DNA of 64,000 nucleotides from Taenia hydatigena (lineage: Eukaryota > Platyhelminthes > Cestoda > Cyclophyllidea > Taeniidae): positions 10,825,554-10,889,553 of the forward strand of contig JADWOT020000008.1 of the NCBI GenBank assembly GCA_036345935.2, in the 5' to 3' direction. Position 1 is the first letter of the stretch. The number at the start of each line of letters is the position of its first letter. The notes under the pieces were generated by a model. That model ran no database searches. It saw only the letters and a program-made list of their open reading frames with translations, and was not told the origin of the DNA. Of the stretch, positions 30,101 to 40,959 are shown in pieces. A program made the translations under genes and the position numbers.

Positions 30101-30740
30101 GAGCAATCGTTTTTGCATTAATAATGTGGTGTATAACACATACAAATTTTATGATTCTAGAAACATAAAACTTGTAATAGCCTGCCGTATTTCAGCTTTT
30201 AATGCTCCAAACAGACACGTACACGATGGACTTGCGACGAGCATACATTATCCTTCAGGTCGTTACCTCTAGGGTTAAGATTTATTGGTTAATCGTCTAT
30301 TTTTATTAAATCGTGCCAACTCTGATACTGCGGTTGTCAGCATTAACAGCCAGTATGTCACGTTCTCAAACCTCTGCGTACTACCTGTGATTATTTGGGT
30401 CGAAATTATTGGAAACCCATTTGTTCAAGCTCCCGGGTCTGAAGCTTGTTGCAAATGTAAAGGTAGCCAAAGAATTATTATAACCCCTGATTCGATTTAT
30501 CCGAAACACAACCATTCATAGAAGGAGATTAACTGTGAGTCTGAAATGATAAATTATTATGCTTTATAGCAAATCAGTTCATTAACGTAGAACTGAGTAG
30601 TTTACATAAAATAACAAACAATTCAGTTGGGCGAACATATTTGTTTTAAATGGAAACAAATTTATACAGAGCAGAATTTTTCTTCTCCTCTGAAACCTCA
30701 CAGGCGCAAGGTCACAGCACCGAGGCTTCCTCCCGTTCAT
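27155..30740. other. Intergenic DNA, no supported gene
   Basis: Contains a 130-codon plus-strand open frame (27643-28035) facing 79- and 67-codon frames on the other strand. The sequence is AT-rich, the predicted peptides are low-complexity hydrophobic in their second half, and no domain is recognisable, so it is not called a gene. Nothing else is supported. Confidence 0.5.
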
Positions 30741-31511
30741 TGCTCAACTTCATCTGCACATGTATTATAGGTTGACGGTTGGCAGTAATGAGGAGGGCAT
30801 CGAGGAACGCGGCTGTGATTGTAGTTAGTGTGAATGCCTCTACCATCGTGGGAGCATCTCAGACGTATTGGGTCAGTTAAGGTGACAATTTAGTAGGCCG
30901 TCCACATTCAACTAATGTGAAGGCGTTTTGATTATCCTATTCAAAGTCTTTTCTCTAACCTCATGGACACTTTGCTCATCTTGTGGCCATCTATGTGTGC
31001 ATTGGCAGTGAATGTTTCGGCAAATGTAAGTGTCACAAGATGTTTGGTGTGCCTGTGGTATAGGTCTATTGGAAGTGACGGTGTTAGTGTCGGTGGCAGA
31101 GTAAATGTTCATTGGGGTGCGGACGACTCAGTGGCCGGTTGAGAGGTTTGATGATGGTGACTGTGGTGCGGACGTTTCGTTCAGCACGACGTTGTCGGGT
31201 CGTAGCATCAGCTCATATGTCACAAAAAATGAGCGGTTCGTGATTGTCATGACCAAACTAGCGTGACCAATGAGGCCACAAATTGCGGTTTGTGGTGGTG
31301 TTGTTTTGGTGATGAGTAGATGCATAAGCTGTCAATGTAATTTGGGCGATTGGGTGAATTATTAAGTAAGTTTATCAACTTGTCGCATTAACGTACACTG
31401 GAGGTGGCTTATTCATGTTGTCCATTTGGTATGTTTGGGTAAATTTTTGGCGAATTAAAGGTATTTGCTATGAGCTCGCTCTCACATTGTCTTCAGTATG
31501 ACATAACTGGT
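30741..31511 (-). repeat. 771-bp element, family 2, copy b (inverted pair)
   Basis: Inverted copy of 22098-22868 with two transition differences and no indels. The two arms are separated by 7.87 kb, which contains family-1 copy b. A transcript crossing both arms could fold into a 771-bp duplex. Confidence 0.9.
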
Positions 31512-33462
31512 GTAATTCTAGTGGGGATTAGCAGATACACTCTTGTTCCGGAGAGTAAATTATACAAAATAGCATGTAATAATAGCCATCACGTGTTTGT
31601 AAATATAAAATACAGTAGCCAAGAATTAACAAAACGGAGCTTATAAAAAGCATAATATGAGTAACTCACCGTGCTGTGGGCTTACCTCCAATATTTGCTT
31701 TTGGTCTGCTCAAATGCTGCGTCCCACGTCCACTTTATGGTGAGGACTATCGCATTCAGTCCCCCTTTTGTCTTACTAAAATTGTGATTAAACAATGACC
31801 CACGTGCGTGATTTACCTACGACATATATGATGGGTGACTTATATGGCCTATGGGCAAGTTAGGGTAATTGATTCCTTACCCCATAGTGTTCGGAGATCA
31901 AACCTTGAGCACGTTTTCGAGTGGGTATCCTTAGGAATCGAAAAACAGCTGCAAATTGAATTGATACCTATAAATCTTTTCAAATTTGCGTATGCAAGGA
32001 AGCTGACCTGCCTGTTAAAGCATTCACTATATCCGCATCGTTCTACTTGGACTCTCTAATCGCTTTTTAACAGAAAATGAAGCACTTCCAACTTTACTCC
32101 TCACATACGAAATAAATCAGTTTTGATTAAAATATGTATTCATTTACCAGTCAACTTCAAACTACTGGTCTATTTTCTAATATTTTGCTTTCTGGCAAGC
32201 ATCCGTAATCCAAGTGCATTCATTTGCTTTGGAAACATATTTGGCCTGCATGTAAAGTAGCCTTAATTGAGTTGCAGTACAGTCCGTTTCCATTGATGAT
32301 AATTTTTGCAGACAGAATAATAAGACAGTCTTGAAAAATTACAGTAAGCTGAGATAGATTTGCAGTTACAACACATACGTGACTTAAAATGAATTGGCAT
32401 TTAATTCAATAACGAGTCTTTATTACAATTCTTGGCCCAGCGTGGCGTGGTAAGTCAGGCTTTGCCATATTACATCGCATTTGTAGAGCTCTGCACTATC
32501 ACCTAGCTTTCCCACTTAAAGAGATGGCATTCATAAATTTTGTGCCCTGTTCCTTACAAAATGATACAACTATCTCTTGACGCCACTTTTTACTTAAGCA
32601 ACCTCACATCTTCCGCTTCGGTAATATTGGCTTCGCGAAAATGAGCAGTCTAAAAGTTTTCGAGCTATTAGGCAGTCCAAACTCTTGGAAATGCATGGGG
32701 GTGCCCACCCAACTTAGGCGCAGGTATCATTGTAGTGTGGAGGGCGGCGGCGCCTGTGGGGAGAACAGAGGCGCAAACGATTCGTCACCTTTTTGCAGAC
32801 AAGCCAAAACACGTCAGGTAGACCTTGTGCGTGTAGCGACCCGCGTAAATGGCTTAGCGGGACGCCCTTGTTGAATGCGAAAATCAATTGTTCACGTGGT
32901 GTGCGGGCGATTGCAGACCGCTGCGGCAGCGCAAATCCACTCAAAGGCATTTTCAAGGACGCGAATTCGCCTCACGAGTCTGACATGGATATAAGATGCT
33001 TTGGCGTACGAGCTTACTGACACTGCAGCAGTGTAGTGTAGGCCAGAATGTGACATTTAGACGGCGCTTTTAAGATTTTCACTCGTCCAATTTTTGCATC
33101 CACAGATGCTCAAAGTATTCCCATTTAATCATTAGCGTATTTGTAACACGGATCTATCACCAGTTAAAAAGGACTACGCCTGCTACAAACTGTAAACAAA
33201 GAGAGTTGATCGTTCAGGTCAAAACAATGCAAAACAAGTTATAGCCCTTCGTTTTTTTTTTAAAACCACCCCTCCACGCCTAAAACAAGGCGTTAACTGC
33301 CATTTAGCTGAATCCAAGTCGATAGCTCCCTAATTCCTGCGGGTTGATTGGCGATCTTGAACCCATCCAATCCAAAAAAGTTTTATAATATTATGAACGG
33401 GACAAATTACCAACCCCGAAGCGCAAATAGTCCGCTGGTTTTTATAATCCCAAAAATAAAAG
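31512..33462. other. Intergenic DNA upstream of the RhoGAP gene
   Basis: AT-rich up to about 32.6 kb, then a GC-rich, CpG-containing patch (about 32.70-33.02 kb), then AT-rich again, including a run of ten T at 33.25 kb. Open frames in the GC-rich patch exist on both strands (75-80 codons) and match nothing known. It may be the upstream promoter or CpG region of the gene at 33.58 kb. Confidence 0.45.
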
Positions 33463-33517
33463 GGAGAGCGTTAGAGCTGAACGGCAAGTCCATACCTCAT
33501 TGGCTCCAGCGCTCTCC
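33463..33517. promoter_or_regulatory. Inverted repeat in 5' flank of the RhoGAP gene
   Basis: GGAGAGCG at 33463-33470 pairs perfectly with CGCTCTCC at 33510-33517. Inside it, GAGC pairs with GCTC after a 3-nt internal mismatch on each side. It lies 66 nt upstream of the proposed start codon, so it could be a 5' leader hairpin or a palindromic factor site. Its role is unknown. Confidence 0.45.
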
Positions 33518-33582
33518 AATTTAACTGGTGGACGGTGATGCGTTGAAGGCGTCCAATCAACTTACAACCAGTCCTAGGTATA

Positions 33583-33708
33583 ATGGAGCTCACAGCCCTG
33601 CGCACACGCAGTCTTTCGTCCTCTCCAGTTTCATGCGCTCCGTCCCGTCGGATGGTTTCTCAATGTAAAAAAAGTGTTTGCTCCGCGTCATCCACTAGAG
33701 AATTGCAG
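33583..33708 (+). CDS. ARHGAP19: ARHGAP19 exon 1 (proposed start)
   Basis: Forty-two Ser/Arg/Cys-rich codons from ATG to a TTGCAG|gtaggt donor in phase 0. An in-frame TGA lies about 30 nt upstream of the ATG. A second in-frame ATG at 33652 is an alternative start. It joins in frame to exon 2. It is chosen because exon 2 has no in-frame ATG and this is the nearest exon with matching phase. Confidence 0.6.
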
Positions 33709-36157
33709 GTAGGTTAGTGGTTCAGTGTTCTGCACCCTTGATTTCGGACTCGTTTGCTAAAAAGAAGCGCAAATACATGTAGGGATAGAGACTAATCTGT
33801 ACTGCAGCTCTGCAAGGATTATGCTGTTCTGAAACTGTTACTTTTCTAAGGATACTGTCATCGCTTATGCCGATCGTCTTGCCGCAACGACTGCGGCCGT
33901 TGACTACGTAAATTTGTACAGAAACCAGAGACCGCAACAGTTCATCGATCTCTGCAAATTCCACCTCTCTCTACTGGTGGAGTTGCCGATTGATTTTAAT
34001 AACTACAATCTTCGAGTGTGTGCCGAGACAGGATTTACCGGCGATGCAATGGGTAGGCACAAAAAAAATCGACCTTGGACACGATTAACCAGCTCTATGG
34101 GTCAAGGACACAAGTCAGACCAGTCTTCCTATGGTAAGTGCATTCTAGTTGCATTTATTACAACATTGGTTCTGTTCCCGATCTTTATCTCCGCTCTTGC
34201 ATTAAATCCAGACTTGTCTGACTCAACGAGAACTCACAGGCCAAATGCTATTTATGAAAATGTTATAAAACTCATGGATCATTTGTCGACGGATGAAAGT
34301 AAGCTAAGCTTTGATTTCCTTGGGTTTTCTACAGACGAGGTTGTAGATCTAAAATGGCTGTCGCCTCTTAGACCTGAAAATGGAAATGATATTTCGGAAG
34401 AGTGGAAACATAGTTCGCCAACGAGAGCTCCGCAAGTACATACTTTCAGGAACAAAGGTCTCCTTTCCCGTCAACTTCGTGAACACCGGCGATTACGCGG
34501 TGTCAAACTCCTCGTTTTCTTCGTCAGCCTTCCCTTGGAGTCGGAAGTCCCGCAGATACTCACTTAAAGTTCAGGCAGGAACATCTAAAGCTAAACCTGG
34601 TCCTTTTGATGGGCTCAAGGGTCATGACTATGCCAACACTCTAAAGAATGTGCTTCGGGAGATGCGTGATCCGATCCTCACCCGGGAGCTTCTTCCAATT
34701 TTTGTATCCATATCGAGTATGCCGTACTTTGGTTTCTCTCTCCTATTGCTCATCATCGGCCTGCCTAGCCTACATTATTTTCTACAGAGATCACTTCAGG
34801 AAATGTTAATGATGAGGGAGTGCAGGTGACTCTCAGTCCAGCAGACTTCCAAGTGGCTCAAGCGAAGCAGTTGATGGCGGTACGGATTCTGCGCTTCCTC
34901 CTTCCCGATGAAAATCAGCGGCTTTTACGTAGACTTCTTGACCTCCTAACTGAGACAATAAGCTATGCACAGTTCAATGGCATGTCTGCTGAAAGCCTGG
35001 GCACCATTTTTGGACCACTGCTCCTCGCCCCAAACTGTGTAGGTATCTTTACCTAATCTTCGCTTCAACTAATAATGTATCCAACTGTAACCTGATTTAT
35101 TTTAGTGCCCCAACTCCGACCTGCACAGGCAGTACGATACGCTGAACAGCCTCACCACTCTACTGATTAAGCAGGGCTCTGAAGGTGTGTTTGGCATTCC
35201 AGTGGCTCTCGTTGACGACATTGATCGAAACTTGGCGTCCGATGGCTCGCTTGGTGGCCGTTTCTCCTCAAAAGATTCCGGCCTGGATACCTGTTCCACG
35301 ATTTCGTCTGGCCACGAAGAGAATACCATGGACGCTCTCTACACGGGTTTGGTGTTTTCCAAGAAGTCGAACAAGGGTCTGGATGGCATTAAGAGTGACC
35401 TGTGTGATGTTGGGCTAACAATTACGGAATATGCTGTAGCAAAGCTCTGTGCTACCGTGCAGGCTCTGCCTGACTCTGACCCAAGGAAGGCGCGTCTGGT
35501 GCAGAGGATAAATAACTCGAATGGCGGTCTGACTCCGCAAATACGGAAACGGTCGAAGGATGCGCTATTGGCCTCCCCTTTTAGGCATCGAAAGTCATTT
35601 CAGCGGCTGGAAACGCCTTCGAATGTGGTTGGTTTCAAATTGGAACATCTTCCAGGCATCATAATTTGTAATTGAAAAAGTATTCACTCTCCCCGCAGGT
35701 TCTTAGCGGTGCTTCGGCGAAGCATCTACTTTCTGGATCACCGAAGGTGGAGATGAGTGTTGGTGCTGGGAGTGAGATTCCTACGACGCATTCCTCGTTA
35801 AGTCTGAACGTGGGCAACGTCGGTTCACTGTGCTGCCCCCCTTTTACTATCCGACCGGTCAGTCAACAGACAAAACAGGCTCGCCGAGAGCAGAATTTGT
35901 ACAGACGATCGAAGGCTGTAGGCAGCCCGGTTTTCGGAGATATGGGTGCTCCCATAGCTGAAAACGTTTGCCCCGACTTCGGGACCAGGGCTGTGGACAT
36001 GACTAGTAATGCGGGAATATTGGTGGCGACTCGCAGACATACATGCTTACAGCGTATGCGTGTGCGAAGAAACTACCATCGGGACAAGATCGAAAGACCC
36101 TGCATAACATCGGCGTCCAGTTGTGGAACTCCCCAAGACTTGAGACATTCTGTGTAG
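33583..36157 (+). CDS. ARHGAP19: Rho GTPase-activating protein, ARHGAP19-type (7 exons)
   Basis: Spliced gene, exons 33583-33708, 33851-34133, 34212-34298, 34372-34716, 34788-35038, 35106-35627, 35699-36157; predicted 690 aa. All junctions keep phase and use GT-AG. The product should accelerate GTP hydrolysis on Rho-family GTPases; vertebrate ARHGAP19 acts on RhoA in cell division. Residues 65-95 match the conserved N-terminal segment before the GAP domain. The GAP domain spans about 145-370, with the arginine finger R174 in the block IFRKSGN and the late block around GMSAES...FGPLLLAPN. The C-terminal segment 478-500 (LCATVQALPDSDPRKARLVQ) and LLSGSP at 548-553 match ARHGAP19 tail blocks, which separates it from other RhoGAPs. 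The human protein is 494 aa, so the tail here is longer. The start codon has an in-frame upstream stop. The first exon (42 aa) has no conserved match and is the least certain part. The donor of intron 6 could also be 3 nt earlier. Confidence 0.88.
33851..34133 (+). CDS. ARHGAP19: ARHGAP19 exon 2
   Basis: Begins after a TTTTCTAAG acceptor in phase 0 and ends TATG|gtaagtgc in phase 1. It encodes residues 43-136. The segment YVNLYRNQRPQQF...LLVELP lines up with the human block FVEKLRHEKPEIF...LIDLP, which is what ties the N-terminus to ARHGAP19. Confidence 0.85.
34212..34298 (+). CDS. ARHGAP19: ARHGAP19 exon 3
   Basis: Encodes residues 137-165, the start of the GAP fold, with NAIYENVIKLMDHL as the first helix. 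Acceptor AAATCCAG, donor GAAA|gtaagc. The usual FGxPL motif at the domain entrance is not recognisable here. Flanked by introns of 78 and 73 nt. Confidence 0.82.
34372..34716 (+). CDS. ARHGAP19: ARHGAP19 exon 4, arginine finger
   Basis: Encodes residues 166-280. It opens with NLKMEMIFRKSGNIVRQREL, the GAP catalytic loop, with the arginine finger at R174 (codon CGG, 34392-34394). A Ser-rich insertion follows (FSSSAFPWSRKSRR) where human ARHGAP19 is shorter, then HDYANTLKNVLREMRDPILT, equivalent to the helix before the conserved PEPLL region. Donor TCGA|gtatgc, phase 1. Confidence 0.9.
34788..35038 (+). CDS. ARHGAP19: ARHGAP19 exon 5
   Basis: Encodes residues 281-364, the second half of the GAP domain. 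It contains the LLRRLLDLL helix and the motif GMSAES...FGPLLLAPN, equivalent to the NKM...LA..F.P motif of RhoGAPs. Acceptor TTTCTACAG, donor AACTGT|gtaggt in phase 0. Confidence 0.9.
35106..35627 (+). CDS. ARHGAP19: ARHGAP19 exon 6
   Basis: Encodes residues 365-538. It starts after a 67-nt intron with acceptor ATTTATTTTAG. It covers the last GAP helix (YDTLNSLTTLLIKQ), a Ser/Gly/Asp-rich linker, and the ARHGAP19-specific block at 478-500. The end is set at GTG|gttggt; AAT|gtggtt three bases earlier is also in phase. Confidence 0.82.
35699..36157 (+). CDS. ARHGAP19: ARHGAP19 exon 7 and stop
   Basis: Begins after a CTCTCCCCGCAG acceptor in phase 0 and reads 152 codons to TAG at 36155-36157. 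LLSGSPKVEM near its start matches the human LLFSGSPAVTM tail block. The rest is a basic, Ser/Thr-rich tail of low conservation. Confidence 0.82.
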   Translation, partial: VLSGASAKHLLSGSPKVEMSVGAGSEIPTTHSSLSLNVGNVGSLCCPPFTIRPVSQQTKQARREQNLYRRSKAVGSPVFGDMGAPIAENVCPDFGTRAVDMTSNAGILVATRRHTCLQRMRVRRNYHRDKIERPCITSASSCGTPQDLRHSV

Positions 36158-36216
36158 TACGAGATCTTTTTTCTTTACTGTTTCATAGTTTCACTATTTC
36201 GAAATTTGACCGTGTA

Positions 36217-36222
36217 AATAAA
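36217..36222 (+). terminator. Polyadenylation signal AATAAA
   Basis: Canonical AATAAA 60 nt after the RhoGAP stop codon, followed by T/G-containing sequence. It implies a very short 3' UTR. Confidence 0.75.
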
Positions 36223-39190
36223 TCCTTATCAGACGTTAGTCAGACCTAGAGTTGAGGTTTGAAGCTAGTGGGGCTCGTGGTTCTTAATCCGGCCTTTGGT
36301 TCTGGATGCCGACCTTATCGGATGTATGCTGTGACGTTTTAAGCCTTCGGGACACAATGAGTTACCGGGTTGTCCTGCCTTCTGAGCATGGTCTCCAGGT
36401 CTGGTGACGGCAAGAAGCTTAGCGGGATGCGTCTTGTGGTAGACTTTCTGATAGGCGGCACGCTTTTCGAATGAAGGTCTCTCTACATGCATGAGGCTCT
36501 CTTAAGATTTGCCTTATTTTGTAGCAGAGATATCTCCTGTGTAAACTTAAGGAAGTGGTGGTTAGTGTGCAAAACTTTTCTGCACATTTTGTGGTTTTAT
36601 GTGATCCGCTTTTAATAACTGGCAACTAGGTAAGAAACCACTGGAAGTTCGTCGGGAGCATATTGAAATGCTTAGACTCCCTTTAAACTTAAAATAAAAA
36701 GTTGTTAAAGGAGTGCTTGTTAAAAGGTAAATAATTAGGCCTTGAACTTGGACTTGGCCTTTTCATTAATGAGTGACTCGCTACTTTCGTACATAATGAG
36801 CTGCAGGCTGAGCGATTGACGCTCATTCCGATTTAGTGTTATTGAGGTACCAACTGTTGCGCAATATGTGGTCCGGTCACACTCAGATCACGCCCCATTT
36901 CAAGTACGTAGCAGGGGGTTGAGAGTTCAGCTTAGTATCTACGTCACTAAATTACGCAGCTGCCTAGTTTGATGCCACAACTTGTCGTCCCATGGTAACG
37001 ACAATGTTTGAGGGCATGACGGGGTCCTCGTAGCATTCCCCAGGTTGTCACATTCACCAACTAATGAAATCATCACGTCAACCATACGTGAATCCAAAGG
37101 TGTGAAAAACACACGAAATAAACCGTAAAAATAGTCAATGTTTGACCCAAGTCCTTTGCTTCAAATAGTTGCAGAAGCGCTGATTATTTAATGTATCGTA
37201 CACAGCAATGAAACTGCATAAAATGCTTAGTTGCTTAGGTATGTGCTAGGAAATTTAATTACCTATGTTCCCATTAGTCCGTAAAAGGGCAAATAAAACT
37301 CCTTACAACTTTCTACTTTCTCATGACAACAAATCAAAATCCCCAGAATGGTCTATAAGTTTCTTCAGGATAATAAAGGTGAAAGAAGCAATTTTGCCAA
37401 GAACCCAATTGTTTGATCCTTTACTCCACGTATTCCCTTTGAAAAAGCTTATTTACTTGCATGACGATATCTGCTAGCCGAAAATAAGCCGGTTCAGACT
37501 GATCCGATTAAGCTTTCAAAACCTAATTTCGGCAATTTGGCATTGTTATACACATATATCATCGGGAAGTCCATATCCAATTTTGAAGTGGATCCCTTTA
37601 AAATGATACACTAACCAAAATACACCTACCTTCCCACGTTCCGTTCTGCCCCAGGCGGCGAAACGAAAACGCTGGTTAAAGTTTGGTGGTTTCGTGGTAA
37701 ATTTACTGTCTAATCTAAAAAATTCAATTATGAAGTGTTATCGTACTTCCAATGGAATTTGTTTTTTCCACAAACCCTAGCTGATTGTTTAGTTGCCAAG
37801 CTGGCAACGGGAGCGATCATCCATCTCGTATACCGTCGATGGGGGCCAACGGTAATTCTGCGCCAAATGAATCACGTCCACAATTGAGAAACCACCTCCC
37901 ATCAGTCAATGGGACAAATATCACTCCGTTATAGATTGGCATAGTCTTACTCACCCCGCAAATACACAACAACTACTTGTTGTGGTGCTCATTACAATGT
38001 TCAGTTTTTTTGGTGTGATTCGCTCCAACGAGCCACTGGCCTCTAATTAGTGCAAAAGTTAGCACCGAATGATGGTTGAAATTAATCAAGTTTCAGTTTC
38101 ATTCTACCTGGCGAATAAATTGCCACATTTATCCATATGTTGAAAAGCTTCTCCACTATTCTAATCAGCTAAAAACGACACTCTGATTTGATAAATTATA
38201 CCCTACCCAAAGGGGAAGATTCTCGTGATATTCTATTTTTATTTACGAATTTTTGATAAGATCTTTATTGCCAACAATGTTGCTGCTTATTATTAATTTT
38301 GCAGTGCATAAGCTTTTGGTAAATCAGATTCACATTAATCTTTCAAACCAGACTAGAACATGAAGGAAGACAGTGAATATCAATAAAAGTAGTCACCAAG
38401 TACTTTTCGTTTTCTTAGCATAGGCAGTTGACGATGGAAAGACTGATATGCTATGGTTCGGTAAGTGTGGAACGAAAAAGACCTATATCCAGAGTGTCTA
38501 TTCTGCAGAATCGGCAATAATCATCACATTAAGTGCTGGATTGTTCAATCAAACAACTAGGTAGAAAAGGTGGAAAATCTGAAATGAGTTGACAGAAATT
38601 AAACTTCCCATCATCAATTATGGGTGTCAATTCTGACCACCTCAAGTCATTGTAATAACCCCCACTTTTGATGGTACAGTATGCGTTAATTGCATATGTG
38701 ATTTTAACCAACCCGCTTCAATTAGGTTGCATATTAACCGAGGAGATCTGTAATTTGCAAAAAGATAGTCGAAGTAAACTTAAAAATGTGGTGAAATGGA
38801 TGCGACGTGATTAAAATTAAGGTGCACGACTACATAGGTAATGTTTACGATACGTCAATGAGGTGATTGCGAAGCACAGCATCATAAAGTTCAAGTCTGA
38901 GAGCAGATGGAGGGTTGAATTGGAGGTTTTTTAATGTATGTCTTCCAGATGGGACTAAAATGGGAGGGAGAGGATGTCAAGGCAAAGGCAGGAGACCAGG
39001 ACCTCGATGAACCAGATAGAGTCATTAAGGAAAATCAACATGGCGAAATTAACCCTGTTTTTATTAGTGTTGCGTGCCGCCAGGGTTCGTATTCATGAGG
39101 GGGTGCAGGTCAAAAACAATCCTGTCATCTCAGACAAAAGTAAATAACCGTCACTTCTCCTCACCTTACTCGAAAATACAAGATAGGACT

Positions 39191-39217
39191 AAAGCCCGAT
39201 TTTGGAATCAGGGCTTT
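39191..39217. other. Terminator-like hairpin with T tract
   Basis: AAAGCCC and GGGCTTT form a 7-bp perfect stem with a 13-nt loop, followed by further Ts. In a eukaryotic intergenic region this shape has no assigned role. Confidence 0.35.
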
Positions 39218-39602
39218 TTTCCCCATTCCGTTTGCAACAGAAATAAGTCGTAAGGTTGATTAAGTATTTTGATTTTATTGTTGATATTTATTCTGAAATA
39301 TTTTTGTAATACTTTGTCCGTTTGACTGCTGGTTTCAATTTCGATCACATGGGTGGTCATATTGCCATTTATTGGGGCCATGCCAGCAGCTGCAATTCCC
39401 TTTTGTTTGCTGGATATACATATTCTACCCTAGTTTTACGCCTTCTTTTGCCTTCAAGGAAGTCTCAGGACTCTACAATTGTGTTTGAATCACTGTTGCA
39501 TGTGAAATTATTAAATCGAAAAAACATTGGCTAGATAAAGCGCTGCCTTCCCCTACCAGCTGCAACCTATCCTTGAAGTCATTTACCAATAGAAGAGTTT
39601 GA

Positions 39603-39636
39603 GATATCTACATTAAATTTCTTAAATGTAGATATC
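39603..39636. repeat. Perfect 12-bp inverted repeat
   Basis: GATATCTACATT at 39603-39614 and its exact reverse complement at 39625-39636, with a 10-nt loop. A perfect 12-bp stem with so short a loop is unlikely by chance in 64 kb. Confidence 0.7.
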
Positions 39637-40936
39637 CGATATAGGGGTTTCCAGGTGGCCAAAATCGACATGTATACAAACATTTATCGCTGTGATAGCT
39701 CAGATCACAAGTCCACTTGCATAACAGGTAGTCAGTTTGCCTATAGGCATGGCTAGGTATAATCCTTATCTCTCTGTGTTTACACCACAACGCCCCCAAT
39801 ATGCAGGTTTTGATGTCAGTCCGATAATTCATTGGATGATAGCTGTGCGCTACTAGACCTAAAGTTAAGACCACAGTGGGTTTAGTGCCAGTGGGCACCG
39901 TGAATCACGCCGAGATCATATATCCAACCCCCCATACTTCATCCACAAAGGCACCTCCGCCAGATGGGGCTGCTGATGCACATCGGTGCAGACGGTACAA
40001 TGCACAAATCCTTGTCTGGCTAATGATGACGCAGCCTCTTTCTCACGAATCTACACAATTTTCTTTTATAGACCTTGAGAAGTCTCGTCTCATGGTAAAT
40101 CTTAGGGATACACTCACACAGGTTTTAGAATTATTATTTGATTTTAGCCAATTAAAGTGGCGTTTAGAATTCTAATGATTAAGTTGGCAGTCAACCGTAT
40201 TCATGCGATTGAATAATCCTAGAATTGAATAAATGAACTGTTTAAATAATGGAACCCATGTTTTCGTTCTGAAATCCAAAAACAAAAGATGGGACTTGCA
40301 CTAAGTTTTGTAATACCTTCTGCCTAACTGTATTATATACGAAGTGGAGCATGCGCTGATTATGTCTATAAGTGAGCATCCAGGCAAGAAAACATTTGCC
40401 AGAAATAAACTTCTCGGTAATCGTTAGAATATGTACGGAAATTTAATTTCATTTAATGGAAATTTATCCAACAAGTTAGATGCTGGATTTCCTTGGCCCA
40501 TAGATGGCATAAATGAACAGATTTTTCCAACTTTTAGACAATCAAAAAAGGGGAAATCTGATGCCCAACATAAGCTGGATGAATCAGAGAGGGAGAGATT
40601 ATGGATAGCCCTCCCCCTTTAAACGTAAGAGGTGAACCAGCATTCATTTATCAGTGTTTCTCACAGTAGCAGTTTATGGAGGTAATTTCTTAATGCTGGA
40701 ATTCAAAGTAATTTGGATGGCATGCAAAACAAGATAAACGGACTTCCAAGCAGAAGGGCTTCTCTCATCAATATTTCCCTTCTTTGGAATCATTTCATAT
40801 CAAAGACAGGATCCCAATTCAGAATCCCAGATGATGTTAAGCGGATTCGGAGTATTTTATTACCTCTGTGAGTAGAAAGTTTAATATACCTATTTGGCGT
40901 CTTGGTAGCAATTGGATTCGTTTTCGCTAAATAATG

Positions 40937-40959
40937 TCACTAGGCAAAAAGCCTAGTGA
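40937..40959. repeat. Perfect 9-bp stem, 5-nt loop
   Basis: TCACTAGGC, AAAAA, GCCTAGTGA. A tight symmetric hairpin, but short enough that a few are expected by chance in a window of this size. Confidence 0.6.

Noticed and set aside
36265..36625. Minus-strand frames of 75 and 68 codons downstream of the RhoGAP gene
   Set aside because: GC-richer and open, but no recognisable domain and no clear splice partners. It could be an old repeat, so it is not called as a gene.
38933..39098. Short acidic/lysine-rich frame starting MYVFQMGLKW with a CTTCCAG acceptor-like sequence
   Set aside because: About 50 codons, no family match, no partner exon found.
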